Positions 38,383 through 46,860 of a DNA stretch of 64,000 nucleotides are shown here, one piece after another. The stretch lies in NCBI GenBank assembly GCA_963677505.2, contig CAXXWB010000017.1:1-64000 (forward strand). Reading direction: 5' to 3'. Source of the stretch: JBGSUZ01 sp963677505. GTDB lineage: Bacteria; Bacillota; Clostridia; Peptostreptococcales; Acidaminobacteraceae. The notes below the pieces were generated by a model. That model was not told where the DNA came from and made no database searches. It was given only the letters and a program-made list of their open reading frames with translations. Every line of letters begins with the position of its first letter. Positions within the stretch are counted from its first letter, which is position 1. The translations under genes were made by a program, and so were the position numbers.

Positions 38383-38805
38383 TCATTCAACAATAAAATC
38401 CTGGGAGCTGAAATTGGAATAGTACCTGCCACCTTGTGCAACAAACCGCAAAACACAATAGTCAGAATCGGTTACTCCATTGGGATAATATATAGAATCA
38501 CCCTCTCGCCAAATCAGTTCCTTACTTTCTTTGTCCTCCAATACTTCAACGGTACCTTTTAACATTACCCCGCGAAAAAACCGTTTGTCACAAAAATAAA
38601 TACAGGCTTTGGCATTGAGACGGAATTGAGCAACACGCATTGAAGAAGTATTGGTTGTGAAATAAAAAACTTTGATACCCTCTCTCTTTCTTGGCGGTAA
38701 CATGGCCTTTGTGTTCGGAAAATCGTCTTGATCTACTGAGCTGATAAAAGAAATCTTTTGCTTATCAATTAAATTACCAATGGTTTGTTCAGCGTTTGTT
38801 AACAT
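38383..38805 (-). CDS. Pyridoxamine 5'-phosphate oxidase-family (split-barrel flavin-binding) protein
   Basis: 140 residues. FMN-binding split-barrel pattern: ISFISSVDQDDFPNTKAM, KVFYFTTNTSSMRVAQFR, KACIYFCDKRFFRGVMLKGT, then a C-terminal RFVAQGGRYYSNF. The general-stress (GS26-like) branch uses FMN or F420; true pyridoxine oxidase action is unlikely. An HxlR regulator lies upstream on the same strand. Confidence 0.82.
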   Translation of the reverse strand: MLTNAEQTIGNLIDKQKISFISSVDQDDFPNTKAMLPPRKREGIKVFYFTTNTSSMRVAQFRLNAKACIYFCDKRFFRGVMLKGTVEVLEDKESKELIWREGDSIYYPNGVTDSDYCVLRFVAQGGRYYSNFSSQDFIVE

Positions 38806-38935
38806 ATGAGCACCTCTCGTATAACAAAGAATTTTTATATCTTAATAGTAATATGAGAACGCACCTCAGTAAATTACCCACTTTTTTGTGGGTCACATTA
38901 ATCTATAACATTCTGGCTTTTAAAACAGCTTCCAT

Positions 38936-39256
38936 TCACTTTTCTTTCATGAGCTCTATGCCAACGTTCTGCATGATTGTAACTGCTTCCAACAGCTTTT
39001 CGCCATATTGGGTCAAAAAATATTCTACTTTTAGAGGAAATCCTTCGGAAGACTTCTTATTGATCAAGTCGTAATCATGGAGTTCCTTGAGTTGTTCCAG
39101 TAGCATTTTTTGATTGATACCTTTTATTTCACGCTCAAGCTGAGATAAAGATTTTCCGCCTTTACCGAGTTGCCATAAAATAATAGGTTTCCATTTTCCC
39201 TTTATAATATCATGCGTTAGTTCCAAAGGGCATGTGTACGCTTCGCGCATTTTCAT
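38936..39256 (-). CDS. HxlR-family transcriptional regulator
   Basis: 106 residues with the family pattern: N-terminal Cys (AYTCPLELTHDIIKGKWKP), IILWQLGKGGKSLSQLERE, INQKMLLEQLKELHDYDLI, and wing FPLKVEYFLTQYGEKL. The conserved Cys can sense electrophiles or thiol stress. It likely controls the flavin-binding protein gene, about 130 bases downstream. Confidence 0.9.
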   Translation of the reverse strand: MKMREAYTCPLELTHDIIKGKWKPIILWQLGKGGKSLSQLEREIKGINQKMLLEQLKELHDYDLINKKSSEGFPLKVEYFLTQYGEKLLEAVTIMQNVGIELMKEK

Positions 39257-39424
39257 TTTATCACCACCTACGTCATAGTATATTCACTTTCAGGGGATTC
39301 TCTTATTTTACCCCAATTTTGTTGAATTTTCTTAAATTCAAGTCGAAAAAAATCTTGATTTAGTTTTGTTTTATATGATCATACGTCAATATTTTAAGTG
39401 ATATTTTTTTTTAAATAACGCCCT

Positions 39425-39457
39425 TTTCAGTTTCATTTCAGTTTTTGGCATTAAGAT
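39425..39457 (+). promoter_or_regulatory. Direct-repeat operator and -10 before the flavocytochrome operon
   Basis: TTTCAG at 39425-39430 and again at 39436-39441, an 11-bp period, followed after ten bases by TAAGAT (39452-39457) as -10 and the start codon at 39491. OmpR-family regulators bind such paired half-sites in place of a -35. The operon's own regulator (41811) is the natural candidate. Confidence 0.5.
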
Positions 39458-39490
39458 GAACTTACAAGAACAAGACAGGGAGGTTAAAAC

Positions 39491-40831
39491 ATGAATAAAT
39501 TACTGATCCTAATAGGGTATTTTTTAAGTCCGATAGTGCTGATGGCAGCCATCATGACACAGAATCCTGATAAATATCTGCAAATTCAATATTTTATACC
39601 GATGAGTCTCGGTGTTACAAGTTACACCTGGCTATTATGGCAATTTGTGTTAAGCGCACGGCCTAAATTTATTGAGAAACATTTTGGACTAGACAAAATG
39701 TATCGATTCCACGGTACGGTGGCTTTGGTAGCACTGGTGGGCGTTATCATTCATAAATCCCTTAATGAGCAAATGTTCGGCGAAACGCCCATGACCCAAT
39801 TGGGCTCCGCTTCACTTGCACTCTTTGCAGGTATCAGTGTCTTGTCCATTCTTTTCATGTCAACAAGACTGCTTAACCGAGTGCATTTCGTAAAATTATT
39901 TGTTCGACAGATTGAAAAGCTGAAAGTTTTAACTTACGAGAGACTCAAGTTGATTCACAACATGACCTGGGTTGCCATGATTCTGATGCAAATTCACGTG
40001 CTCATGACGACGTCGGCTAAAAACAGCTTACTCGTCTTCAATCTCTATATGATCTACTTTTTTATAGGCATAGGTTCTTACATCTTCCATAAAGCTGTAA
40101 AGCCGTGGTTATTAGACAGCAACAGATACGTGGTCAAAGCTGTTGTTCAGGAATCATCAGATATTTGGAGTCTGCATTTGGCTTCCAAAATAGGGCGTCA
40201 TATGACCTATAAACCAGGACAATTCGGTTACTTTACCATTCTTTCCGAAAATGTACCTGTTGAAACCCATCCGTTTTCAATCGCCTCCACACCGACTAAT
40301 CCCGAGTATTTGACCATAACGATCAAGCAACTAGGGGATTTTACAAAGGAAATTGCCACTGTAAAACCTGGTGATGAAGCCATTGTAGAGGGACCTTATG
40401 GCAGCTTCAGCTACTTGAACTATCCCCAGGAAAAGACCTCTGTTTTTGTTGTTGGCGGCGTAGGCATCACACCAATCCTCAGTATGGTCAAACATATGAA
40501 AGAAAAGGACCCAAATAGAGCCGTTACCTTAATATGGGGCATCCGAACGCCCGCAGACATAATTCAGAGACAAGAGCTTTTGGCATTAGAAAGAACCATG
40601 CCGAATTTTAAATGGATTCCGGTGGTTTCCAATGACGACACCTGGTCCGGACTGAAAGGTGTGATTGACTTAAACACACTGAAGCACATCTTAGGAGCAA
40701 ATGGCAGTTGGCCATCTACAACAGGATTCTTCCTTTGTGGACCACCCGTTATGATGACAACTACCCAAAAGAATTTGAAGCAATTAGGCATATCCAATAA
40801 ACAAATCCACTTTGAAAATTTTTCAGCCTAA
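39491..40831 (+). CDS. Ferric-reductase-type flavocytochrome b
   Basis: 446 residues; GGGAGG before ATG. About six membrane helices. Two carry His pairs for two b hemes: RFHGTVALVALVGVIIHK and LIHNMTWVAMILMQIHVLM. The cytoplasmic half is a ferredoxin-reductase fold: FAD motif HPFSIAST, pyrophosphate site GPYGSF, NAD motif VVGGVGITPILSM and end FFLCGPPVMM. This is the ferric reductase/NADPH oxidase family; it moves electrons from NAD(P)H across the membrane. Next gene is an exported heme protein, its probable acceptor. Confidence 0.88.
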   Translation: MNKLLILIGYFLSPIVLMAAIMTQNPDKYLQIQYFIPMSLGVTSYTWLLWQFVLSARPKFIEKHFGLDKMYRFHGTVALVALVGVIIHKSLNEQMFGETPMTQLGSASLALFAGISVLSILFMSTRLLNRVHFVKLFVRQIEKLKVLTYERLKLIHNMTWVAMILMQIHVLMTTSAKNSLLVFNLYMIYFFIGIGSYIFHKAVKPWLLDSNRYVVKAVVQESSDIWSLHLASKIGRHMTYKPGQFGYFTILSENVPVETHPFSIASTPTNPEYLTITIKQLGDFTKEIATVKPGDEAIVEGPYGSFSYLNYPQEKTSVFVVGGVGITPILSMVKHMKEKDPNRAVTLIWGIRTPADIIQRQELLALERTMPNFKWIPVVSNDDTWSGLKGVIDLNTLKHILGANGSWPSTTGFFLCGPPVMMTTTQKNLKQLGISNKQIHFENFSA

Positions 40832-40844
40832 GGAGGGCCAAATT

Positions 40845-41795
40845 ATGAAAACCAATTATGGCAAAAAGATGATCGCAAGTGTACTAGGAATCAGTTTGAT
40901 GTTTTTAGGCGTGTACCAAACCGCATTCGCCTTTACTTATGGTGGTGGGTTATTAGGCGCTTCTGGACCATCCACTGCAGTTGCCGAATCAGTGGCAACG
41001 GTATCTACAATGCCAACAGTGTCTGCAGTAGCAACACCAGTAGCCACTAAACCTACAAACGCCGTTAAAGCGCCTCAAAAGAATGCCATTCCTACGTTCA
41101 CCCTGACAGAGTTAGCAAAATTTGATGGTCAAAACGGCCACAAAGCTTATGTTGCAGTCGATGGCGTCGTATACGACATGACTTTACTCGGCTCATGGAA
41201 AAATGGACAGCATCACGGCGTGTCAGCGGGGACTGATCTAACCGCTTCTTTTTCAAAGTCCCCACATGCCAAGTCAATCCTAAAATTAGCTAAAGTTGTG
41301 GGTACAGTAGGTAAAGCAAAGGCAGCTACGTCTGCCCCAGCTGTTGTTGCCCCAGTTGTAGCCGCCGTGTCATCTGCCACATCAAAAGTTGGCGCACCTG
41401 CTACCGCGACTGGTCAAAAGACAGCCAAATCTAGCACAGTAGTTCAAAATTCCACCGCAGCGACATGGACATTAACGAAGTTAAAGCAGTATAATGGAAG
41501 CAACGGCAAACCAGCATATATTGCGGTCAATAGCATCATTTATGACGTATCCAACATGGGTTCTTGGCAAGGTGGTAAGCACCATGGCATCACCGCTGGA
41601 CAAGATGTCACCCAAGCATTTGCCAATTCTCCCCATTCAAAATCTATGCTGAATCAGCTGTCCGTCGTAGGGCAAATCGGCAAAAAAATGACAACGAACA
41701 CAGCGGCGACCACAAACGCTGTAACAGCCAAACCTCAAAGTCAAATCAGTGATGATGAAATTAACGATGACGATGACGAAGGCGATGATGATTAA
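40845..41795 (+). CDS. Exported protein with two cytochrome-b5-like heme domains
   Basis: 316 residues; ATG 40845 after AAGGAGGG (an upstream ATG at 40812 lacks a site). Signal peptide (ASVLGISLMFLGVYQTAFAF), then an Ala/Thr/Val-rich linker, two cytochrome-b5-type domains and a very acidic tail (DDEINDDDDEGDDD). Domain 1 about residues 85-155: FTLTELAKFDG, AYVAVDGVVYDMT, GQHHGVSAGTDLT, SPHAKS. Domain 2 about 208-280: WTLTKLKQYNG, AYIAVNSIIYDVS, GKHHGITAGQDVT, SPHSKS. The His in HHG and SPH are the expected axial ligands. Likely an extracytoplasmic electron carrier fed by the flavocytochrome. Confidence 0.8.
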   Translation: MKTNYGKKMIASVLGISLMFLGVYQTAFAFTYGGGLLGASGPSTAVAESVATVSTMPTVSAVATPVATKPTNAVKAPQKNAIPTFTLTELAKFDGQNGHKAYVAVDGVVYDMTLLGSWKNGQHHGVSAGTDLTASFSKSPHAKSILKLAKVVGTVGKAKAATSAPAVVAPVVAAVSSATSKVGAPATATGQKTAKSSTVVQNSTAATWTLTKLKQYNGSNGKPAYIAVNSIIYDVSNMGSWQGGKHHGITAGQDVTQAFANSPHSKSMLNQLSVVGQIGKKMTTNTAATTNAVTAKPQSQISDDEINDDDDEGDDD

Positions 41796-41810
41796 TTTAG
41801 GAGTGAAACC

Positions 41811-42482
41811 ATGCTCATTCTACTTGCAGAAGATGATCCTAAAATTGCAAAGCTTCTAATCCATATGTTCGGTAAAGACGGCTACCAAGTCGACCACGCC
41901 AAAGATGGTGCTGAAGCTTTGCTTTATGCGTCTATGAACTACTACGATGTGGTGATTCTCGACTGGATGATGCCAAACAAAAGTGGTATCGAAGTGTTGC
42001 ACGAGCTCCGCTTAGCTGGTCAAAACTGCGGTGTTCTCATGCTCACCGCCAAAGACACAATTGACGACAAAATTGAAGGCCTAGAAAATGGTGCTGACGA
42101 TTATTTGAGCAAGCCCTTTGAATACAGAGAACTCTTAGCAAGAGTTAAAGCGATCAGCAGGCGAAGCACCAATAGCCTTATAAAAGACGAAATTGAGATT
42201 GGGCCTTTTACCTTAGACCGACAGCACAAGCGAGTTTTGTATCTTTCAGAAGACATCGGTTTGTCCAACAGAGAATATCAAGTTTTCAGCCTACTCTTAG
42301 AAAATAATCATCGTATTGTTCCGAGAGAGGTGATGCTCGACCGAATTTGGGGTATTGACCAAGAGGTCAGCCAAAATAATTTAGAGGCTTTTATACGACT
42401 GCTTCGGAAAAAAATTGAGAAGTCCGCGGGTAAACAAGTCATACTAAATGTACGAGGTATTGGCTATAAGGTGGAGGTTTAG
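41811..42482 (+). CDS. OmpR-family response regulator
   Basis: 223 residues. Receiver EDD, phosphoacceptor VILDWMMPNKSG, LMLTAKD, Lys in YLSKPFEY; winged helix EVMLDRIWGIDQEVSQN and end NVRGIGYKVEV. It starts 16 bases after the cytochrome-b5-type gene and is followed by its kinase two bases on. A two-component pair at the end of the electron-transfer operon suggests feedback control. Confidence 0.92.
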   Translation: MLILLAEDDPKIAKLLIHMFGKDGYQVDHAKDGAEALLYASMNYYDVVILDWMMPNKSGIEVLHELRLAGQNCGVLMLTAKDTIDDKIEGLENGADDYLSKPFEYRELLARVKAISRRSTNSLIKDEIEIGPFTLDRQHKRVLYLSEDIGLSNREYQVFSLLLENNHRIVPREVMLDRIWGIDQEVSQNNLEAFIRLLRKKIEKSAGKQVILNVRGIGYKVEV

Positions 42483-42484
42483 AG

Positions 42485-43828
42485 ATGTTCACACGCTTAC
42501 AAATGAAAATGACACTCACCTACACATTTATCCTCATCGGAGTGTTGCTGGTCACTAACGCCAGCATCTATTTAATTATGGCCAATTATAACAATTATCA
42601 ACTGTCAACCGAAATCCAGCGCATGCTGGGGAGCATCGACAGTTCGGAGTGGATTTTAGAACAGGACGATCACTCCTCTGATGTGGACAATGATGAAAAA
42701 ACCAATCACGACGAAGACACGCTCTACAAATTGGTCAATTTAGCGACCGCTAAGGAACTGTTCATCCCTCAAACACTCAATACTTTTCAATTTTACATGA
42801 TCTTTAATGCGCAGGATCAATTGATTCAGCAAAAGTCCGATAATGCTATCATTTTTGACAAACTACTGACCGAAAGTAAAACCCTTCCAACTTCTGGTAC
42901 GCCAACGGTTGTGTCCCTTGAGGGCAGCCCAAAACTGAATTATCTCATTGGAAAAATGCCCATTATCATTGAGAATCAGACTTTGGGTTACTACGTTGTG
43001 GCGAGAGACGTCACAGTCGCCTTTGAAACCATCGACAACTTGCTCAAGATACTTGTAATCAGCTCTGTAGCAGGTATTTTGGTGTCTGCTGGGTTGGGCT
43101 ATTTTTTAGCTGGTCGAGGACTACAACCCATCAAGGCGGCTTACCATTCCAAACAAACATTCCTTGCCAACGCCTCCCACGAACTGAAAACACCTCTGAG
43201 CGTCATCATGCTATCCGCAGAGGTATTGGCAGATGAGATGCCCCTTGAAAATAACTTCCAGCGCCAAACTGTGGCAGATATTCAAGACGAAGCCGTAAAA
43301 ATGAGTGAATTGGTAAATCATTTGCTCTTATTGGCCAGAAGCGACGGTTCCAATTTGCTGTCGAGCAAATCGCCCTTCAACATTTCAGAACTTCTAACCG
43401 ACGAAGTAGCCCGACTTCAAAAAATAGCCCAAGTCAAATCCATAGCGTTCACAACAGACATTTCTGCAAATATTAAATACACTGGTGATCATAAGCTTAT
43501 CCAGTCCGTCTTTTCCATTTTGATCGACAACGCCATCAAATATACCCCTAGTGGTGGACGGGTATCTGTTGCATTAGAAAAATCCGAAGGTTTGACCCAT
43601 CATGGGATCGAATTTCGGATTAAAGACACGGGCATTGGCATCCCCGCAGATGAGCTGGACAAGATTTTCGAGCGTTTCTATAGAGTCGATTCTTCTCGTT
43701 CTAAAGAGACCGGTGGATACGGTTTAGGCCTAGCTATTGCCAAAGACATTGTGCCGCAACATGGTGGAACCATTCACGCCACAAGTGCAGCGGGTCAAGG
43801 TACTGAGTTTGTGGTAACGTTGAGATAA
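42485..43828 (+). CDS. Sensor histidine kinase
   Basis: 447 residues; GGAGGT overlaps the regulator's end. First helix at about 10-33, an extracytoplasmic domain of about 150 residues rich in Asp/His (QDDHSSDVDNDEKTNHDED), second helix LVISSVAGILVSAGLGYFL. HisKA box is NASHELKTPLSVIMLSAEV, N box LIDNAIKYTPSGG, G1 KDTGIGIP, F FERFYRVD, G2 GYGLGLAIAKDIV. No complete HAMP domain. The acidic/His stretch could bind a metal ion, an idea that fits the redox neighbours. Confidence 0.92.
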   Translation: MFTRLQMKMTLTYTFILIGVLLVTNASIYLIMANYNNYQLSTEIQRMLGSIDSSEWILEQDDHSSDVDNDEKTNHDEDTLYKLVNLATAKELFIPQTLNTFQFYMIFNAQDQLIQQKSDNAIIFDKLLTESKTLPTSGTPTVVSLEGSPKLNYLIGKMPIIIENQTLGYYVVARDVTVAFETIDNLLKILVISSVAGILVSAGLGYFLAGRGLQPIKAAYHSKQTFLANASHELKTPLSVIMLSAEVLADEMPLENNFQRQTVADIQDEAVKMSELVNHLLLLARSDGSNLLSSKSPFNISELLTDEVARLQKIAQVKSIAFTTDISANIKYTGDHKLIQSVFSILIDNAIKYTPSGGRVSVALEKSEGLTHHGIEFRIKDTGIGIPADELDKIFERFYRVDSSRSKETGGYGLGLAIAKDIVPQHGGTIHATSAAGQGTEFVVTLR

Positions 43829-44318
43829 AGTAATATTTTCCCTCAAATAAAAGCCACCAAGCGTCATCACGACACCCAGTGGCTTCAAATCATTCTATTT
43901 ATTCCTACCGCTTCTCCAACTTCACTACGCACTCTACATGCCTTGAGTAGACAAAAATGATGCCATGAAGACCTATTGGGGCCTTGGCGGAGGGCTGTTT
44001 TCTCGAAAGAGGATCTTAATAATCCTTTTTTCGAATCCTAACCTCCAATCCTTTAAGTTCGGAATGGCTATCATTTCTGTTCGGCATCTAGTAGTGCTGC
44101 TACAACTTTACCAGTTAGTAAAAATTGTGCGCAATAAAACTTTCAAACATGTAGTGGTTTGAGAGCTTTATTCTGAACAATTATTCAATTGTCTCGATAA
44201 AGTATTTTTCCATATTTACTCCGTGATTTACACACTATATAATTATAGCTTATAGTAGCGATGAGTTAGATAATAATCTCTAAACTAGACAATCTAATAA
44301 TCCCTTCAGGAGTTTTCT
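43829..44318. other. 490-base intergenic region before mgtE
   Basis: No gene I can support. A weak hairpin lies at 43851-43885 (AAGCCAC/GTGGCTT) with no T run. A possible promoter sits near 44223-44260 (TTTACA, 18 bases, TATAGT). I see no M-box-like Mg riboswitch. Confidence 0.4.
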
Positions 44319-45665
44319 ATGGAAATTAATGTACTTAAAGAAAAAATAAGTTTAGCAATTAGCTCTCAACAGATTTCAACTATTAAAAACCTTTTACTCG
44401 AGCATCATACCGTTGATTTTGCAAAAGCAATATTCGACTTAAAAAATGAAAATCTTAAATATTTACTAGAAGTTATGAATGTAAATGAAATCGCGCTAAT
44501 AGCCCAAAAGTCAAATGAAGCTTTCAGAAAAAAAATTTTCGAACTTCTTGATCACAAAAGGGCAATCGAAGTAATCTCTAATTTGCCTACTGATATAATA
44601 GCTGATATTCTTGGAACGTTAAATGTTCATCATAGAAAGAAGCTCTTGGGATGTATGTTACAAAATGATTCCAAAGAAGTTGAGCTTTTATTGGGTTTTA
44701 AACCAGATTCTGCTGGTGGGATAATGACCACTCGCTATATTTCCCTTAAATCCAATTTGAGTATGACATCCGCTCTCGAAAAAATCAAATCAATTGCACC
44801 CAAAACTGAACTCATCGAAACTATCTTTATTACAGATTTAGAAAACCGACTCATTGGAATTGTAGATTTAAGAGATATTTTGATATCTTCTGAATCTACC
44901 ACACTTATCGACATCATGAATAAGAATGTAATCTTTGTTTATCCAGATACCGACCAAGAAGAAGTTTCATTACTAGTTTCAAAATATGATCTAAATGCAA
45001 TTCCTGTAATTAACAATGAAAATGTAATTTTAGGAATAATAACAACCGATGATATAATCGATGTTATCGTTCAGGAGCAAACAGAAGATTTGCTTATGCT
45101 TTCTGGTGTCAACAAAAATGAACGAGTCGGTAGTAATATATCCCTTTCAATATCTAGAAGACTACCTTGGTTACTTGTCAATCTACTCACTTCATTTATG
45201 GCTGCTTACACCGTAGGCATGTTTGAAGATGTCATTATTCAGATTTCTGCGTTAGCTGTGATTATGCCAATCATAGTTGGCATGGGGGGGAATGGAGGTG
45301 CTCAGACGCTATCCATTGTTATTCGTAGTCTAGCATTAGGTGAAATCACTTTGAAAAAGGACTGGAAATATGTTTTTAGAGAGATTTCAATTGGATTTAT
45401 CAATGGATCAATCACAGGTGCATTTGCTAGTGTAATCATATACATTAAATACAATAACCTCTTCTTATGTTTAGTGCTGTTAACTGCCATGATATGCAAT
45501 CTCGTAATCGGCAGTTTCTTTGGTTTCACTATTCCGCTAATTTTAAAAAAACTCAAATTGGACCCAGCAGTTTCATCTTCCATTTTTTTAACAACGGCAA
45601 CAGATGTTGGTGGTTTTTTTATATTTCTTAGCTTAGCCAAACATTTTATAAGCTATTTATTATAA
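44319..45665 (+). CDS. mgtE: MgtE-family magnesium transporter
   Basis: 448 residues; CAGGAG before ATG. N-terminal superhelical Mg-sensing domain (residues 1-130), two CBS domains (MTTRYISLKSNLSMTSALEK, IMNKNVIFVYPDTDQEEV), a connecting helix and a five-helix channel with the family motifs PIIVGMGGNGGAQTLSIVIR and DPAVSSSIFLTTATDVGGFF. It imports Mg2+ (some members Co2+), gated by cytoplasmic Mg2+. Confidence 0.94.
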   Translation: MEINVLKEKISLAISSQQISTIKNLLLEHHTVDFAKAIFDLKNENLKYLLEVMNVNEIALIAQKSNEAFRKKIFELLDHKRAIEVISNLPTDIIADILGTLNVHHRKKLLGCMLQNDSKEVELLLGFKPDSAGGIMTTRYISLKSNLSMTSALEKIKSIAPKTELIETIFITDLENRLIGIVDLRDILISSESTTLIDIMNKNVIFVYPDTDQEEVSLLVSKYDLNAIPVINNENVILGIITTDDIIDVIVQEQTEDLLMLSGVNKNERVGSNISLSISRRLPWLLVNLLTSFMAAYTVGMFEDVIIQISALAVIMPIIVGMGGNGGAQTLSIVIRSLALGEITLKKDWKYVFREISIGFINGSITGAFASVIIYIKYNNLFLCLVLLTAMICNLVIGSFFGFTIPLILKKLKLDPAVSSSIFLTTATDVGGFFIFLSLAKHFISYLL

Positions 45666-45728
45666 TAAGTCAGCTTTCACACATCAATAAACCAAGCATA
45701 GACCTATACAGATAAATAACCCCTTAAT

Positions 45729-46613
45729 TTAATGATTCGAGTTTTCTGCTTGCACGACGCGCATAGTTTGGTATGCTAGTTGAATATCGTTGTGACTAGA
45801 CAGTGTCTTTAAGACCGCCTCCCAAATTTTATCTTCAGAGTCTCTTCTAGCGCGCGGTTCGCAAAGATATCGAATAGTCAGCGCGATACCGTCTGAAGCG
45901 ACAGAAGTATAAACCGTCGGTGTTAGAATATTATAATAGATCATAAATTTTCGAGCGGCTTTTCGCAGTTTATCTTCTGCATCACTGCTCAAATGCGCCG
46001 AATGAGTGATTGAGACCTCTTTTAACAATTGCTTTGCCTTCTCCCAATCGCTTTCAAAGGTAATCAGTACTGTGATCTCATTCCATATGTACATAAAACC
46101 CTTGGTGTAGTTCGCCAGTGGCTGCAAAAAAACGTGTTGATTAGGAATATGAATGATCCGGCCCGTACTTTGTTCACCGTGTACCCAATTCCCTATTTCC
46201 ATAAGGGTAAATTGAAAAAGACGTTGATCGATGACATCACCCGCAACATGATCTATTTCAATACGATCCCCCACTTCAAATGGTCTCCTGACTAATATAA
46301 AGAACCATGCTGCAATATTGATCACCAAATCTTTTAAGGCGATAGCCAAACCAGCAGAAACAAGACCGAAATATGTTGAAAACGCCCCTATACTCCCAGC
46401 CCAGATCTGTAATAAAATTAGAACCGCCAGAGTTGATATAATGTAATTGACACCTTTTTTTATTTTGTAGAACCGTTGTACATCGCTCATCTGTTTATGA
46501 ATAAAATGATTGACAACACTACCCAAACCACCCATCACAACGATTACAACAAATGATAATATAAATTTAAACTCAGTTAGGTGACTTGCTATAAAAATAT
46601 GGACATCTTTCAT
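45729..46613 (-). CDS. Small-conductance mechanosensitive channel (MscS family)
   Basis: 294 residues. Three N-terminal helices, then the pore helix region FGLVSAGLAIALKDLVINIA and the beta domain start RRPFEVGDRIEIDHVAGDVI, typical of MscS. GGGGGC before ATG. It opens under membrane tension to release osmolytes. Confidence 0.9.
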   Translation of the reverse strand: MKDVHIFIASHLTEFKFILSFVVIVVMGGLGSVVNHFIHKQMSDVQRFYKIKKGVNYIISTLAVLILLQIWAGSIGAFSTYFGLVSAGLAIALKDLVINIAAWFFILVRRPFEVGDRIEIDHVAGDVIDQRLFQFTLMEIGNWVHGEQSTGRIIHIPNQHVFLQPLANYTKGFMYIWNEITVLITFESDWEKAKQLLKEVSITHSAHLSSDAEDKLRKAARKFMIYYNILTPTVYTSVASDGIALTIRYLCEPRARRDSEDKIWEAVLKTLSSHNDIQLAYQTMRVVQAENSNH

Positions 46614-46860
46614 TTTGCCCCCTCTTTATACATTTCGCTACACTCAGTTTTAAAAACGAGCTACCAATACTTGATTAAAATGCACAGCGTGGTGCTTGGA
46701 TTGTGTTTCAGTGAATACATTGGAATCCGTTATCCTTGCGGACTATATCCTTATGGATAGACATACTGCTAATGAAACGATACTTATAAAAAAACTGATC
46801 ATATATTTGGATGTAATAGAAATGGTCAACTGCACGTCAAACCAAAATCCTGAATGTAGT

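Noticed and set aside
43965..44162. Small 65-codon ORF
   Set aside because: No ribosome site, no recognisable protein, lies in an AT-rich spacer.
44160..44318. Mg riboswitch (M-box) before mgtE
   Set aside because: No extended paired structure or terminator found in the leader.
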